The notes beneath the pieces are model-generated. The model was not told the DNA's origin and searched no databases. It was given only the letters and a program-made list of their open reading frames with translations. Shown here piece by piece: positions 5,167 through 5,295 of a stretch of 5,295 nt of DNA. The DNA lies in the NCBI GenBank assembly GCA_938074515.1, contig CALJFV010000216.1, forward strand, positions 1 through 5,295, written 5' to 3'. This stretch comes from an uncultured Flavobacteriaceae bacterium. GTDB lineage: Bacteria; Bacteroidota; Bacteroidia; Flavobacteriales; Flavobacteriaceae. A program made the translations under genes and the position numbers. Position 1 is the first letter of the stretch; every line of letters starts with the position of its first letter.

Positions 5167-5295
5167 ATGTCAAAATTTAAAAAGAAAAAAAGTGGTGACC
5201 TGCCAGCGATTTCTACAGCATCTTTGCCGGATATCGTCTTTATGTTGTTGTTCTTTTTTATGGTTGTGACTGTTTTGCGTGACAGTAATCTGTTA
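5167..5295 (+). CDS. exbD: Second ExbD/TolR-family protein, N-terminal part, cut by window edge
   Basis: The frame opens at ATG 5167, 11 bases after the previous exbD, and stays open to the last base, giving 43 residues. A strongly basic cytoplasmic tail (MSKFKKKKSGDLPA) leads into a helix beginning around SLPDIVFMLLFFFMVVTV. D22 takes the place of the essential proton-carrying Asp. The sequence differs clearly from the upstream ExbD, so this is a distinct paralogue and not a recent duplicate. Tandem, unlike exbD genes are common in Bacteroidota exbB clusters, where the two may form a heterodimer inside the ExbB pentamer or serve different TonB partners. The rest of the protein and any tonB gene lie outside the window. 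Confidence 0.9.
   Translation, partial: MSKFKKKKSGDLPAISTASLPDIVFMLLFFFMVVTVLRDSNLL

Noticed and set aside
1..5295. CRISPR arrays, insertion sequences, attachment sites or phage genes
   Set aside because: No regularly spaced repeats, no transposase or integrase motifs and no terminal inverted repeats; the genes are ordinary housekeeping and membrane-energy genes with similar base composition.

Overview
The window looks like chromosomal DNA from a Bacteroidota bacterium, most likely of the class Flavobacteriia. Three things point there. Promoter-like sites fit the Bacteroidota pattern (TTG, 17-23 bases, TAnnTTTG) rather than the sigma70 pattern. Starts are preceded by A-rich sequence rather than clear Shine-Dalgarno sites. 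The exbB / four-helix membrane protein / exbD / exbD cluster and the form of its proteins are typical of flavobacteria. The genus cannot be fixed from the sequence alone.

Left part (1-1971, + strand): three genes packed head to tail. They are the C-terminal end of the 2-oxoglutarate dehydrogenase E2 subunit (odhB), a TatD-family metal-dependent hydrolase, and a cytoplasmic type I L-asparaginase. Both junctions are 4-base stop/start overlaps (GTGA and ATGA), so translation is probably coupled. A weak, imperfect hairpin follows.

Middle part (1972-3279): a tRNA-Ser(GGA) gene with a good Bacteroidota-type promoter, then a 52-residue two-helix membrane protein that resembles the N-terminal hairpin of the gliding-motor protein GldL. 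Convergent to it, on the minus strand, is a HhH-GPD DNA glycosylase of the AlkA/3-methyladenine type. The 249-base divergent region between the glycosylase and exbB holds two palindromes and candidate promoters for both directions. One palindrome sits exactly on the predicted -7 box of the glycosylase.

Right part (3280-5295, + strand): a close-packed operon for a proton-driven inner-membrane energy-transducing complex. It encodes ExbB/TolQ (with a signal-peptide-like N-terminal extension), an unidentified four-helix membrane protein, a long ExbD with a C-x2-C insertion, and the first 43 residues of a second, different ExbD cut off by the window edge. The complex probably powers TonB-dependent outer-membrane transport or a Tol-like process.

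I do not see a clearly new defence, mobile or RNA-guided system. The least described parts are the solitary GldL-like hairpin, the uncharacterised protein inside the exbBD operon, the C-x2-C ExbD and the palindromic divergent regulatory region.
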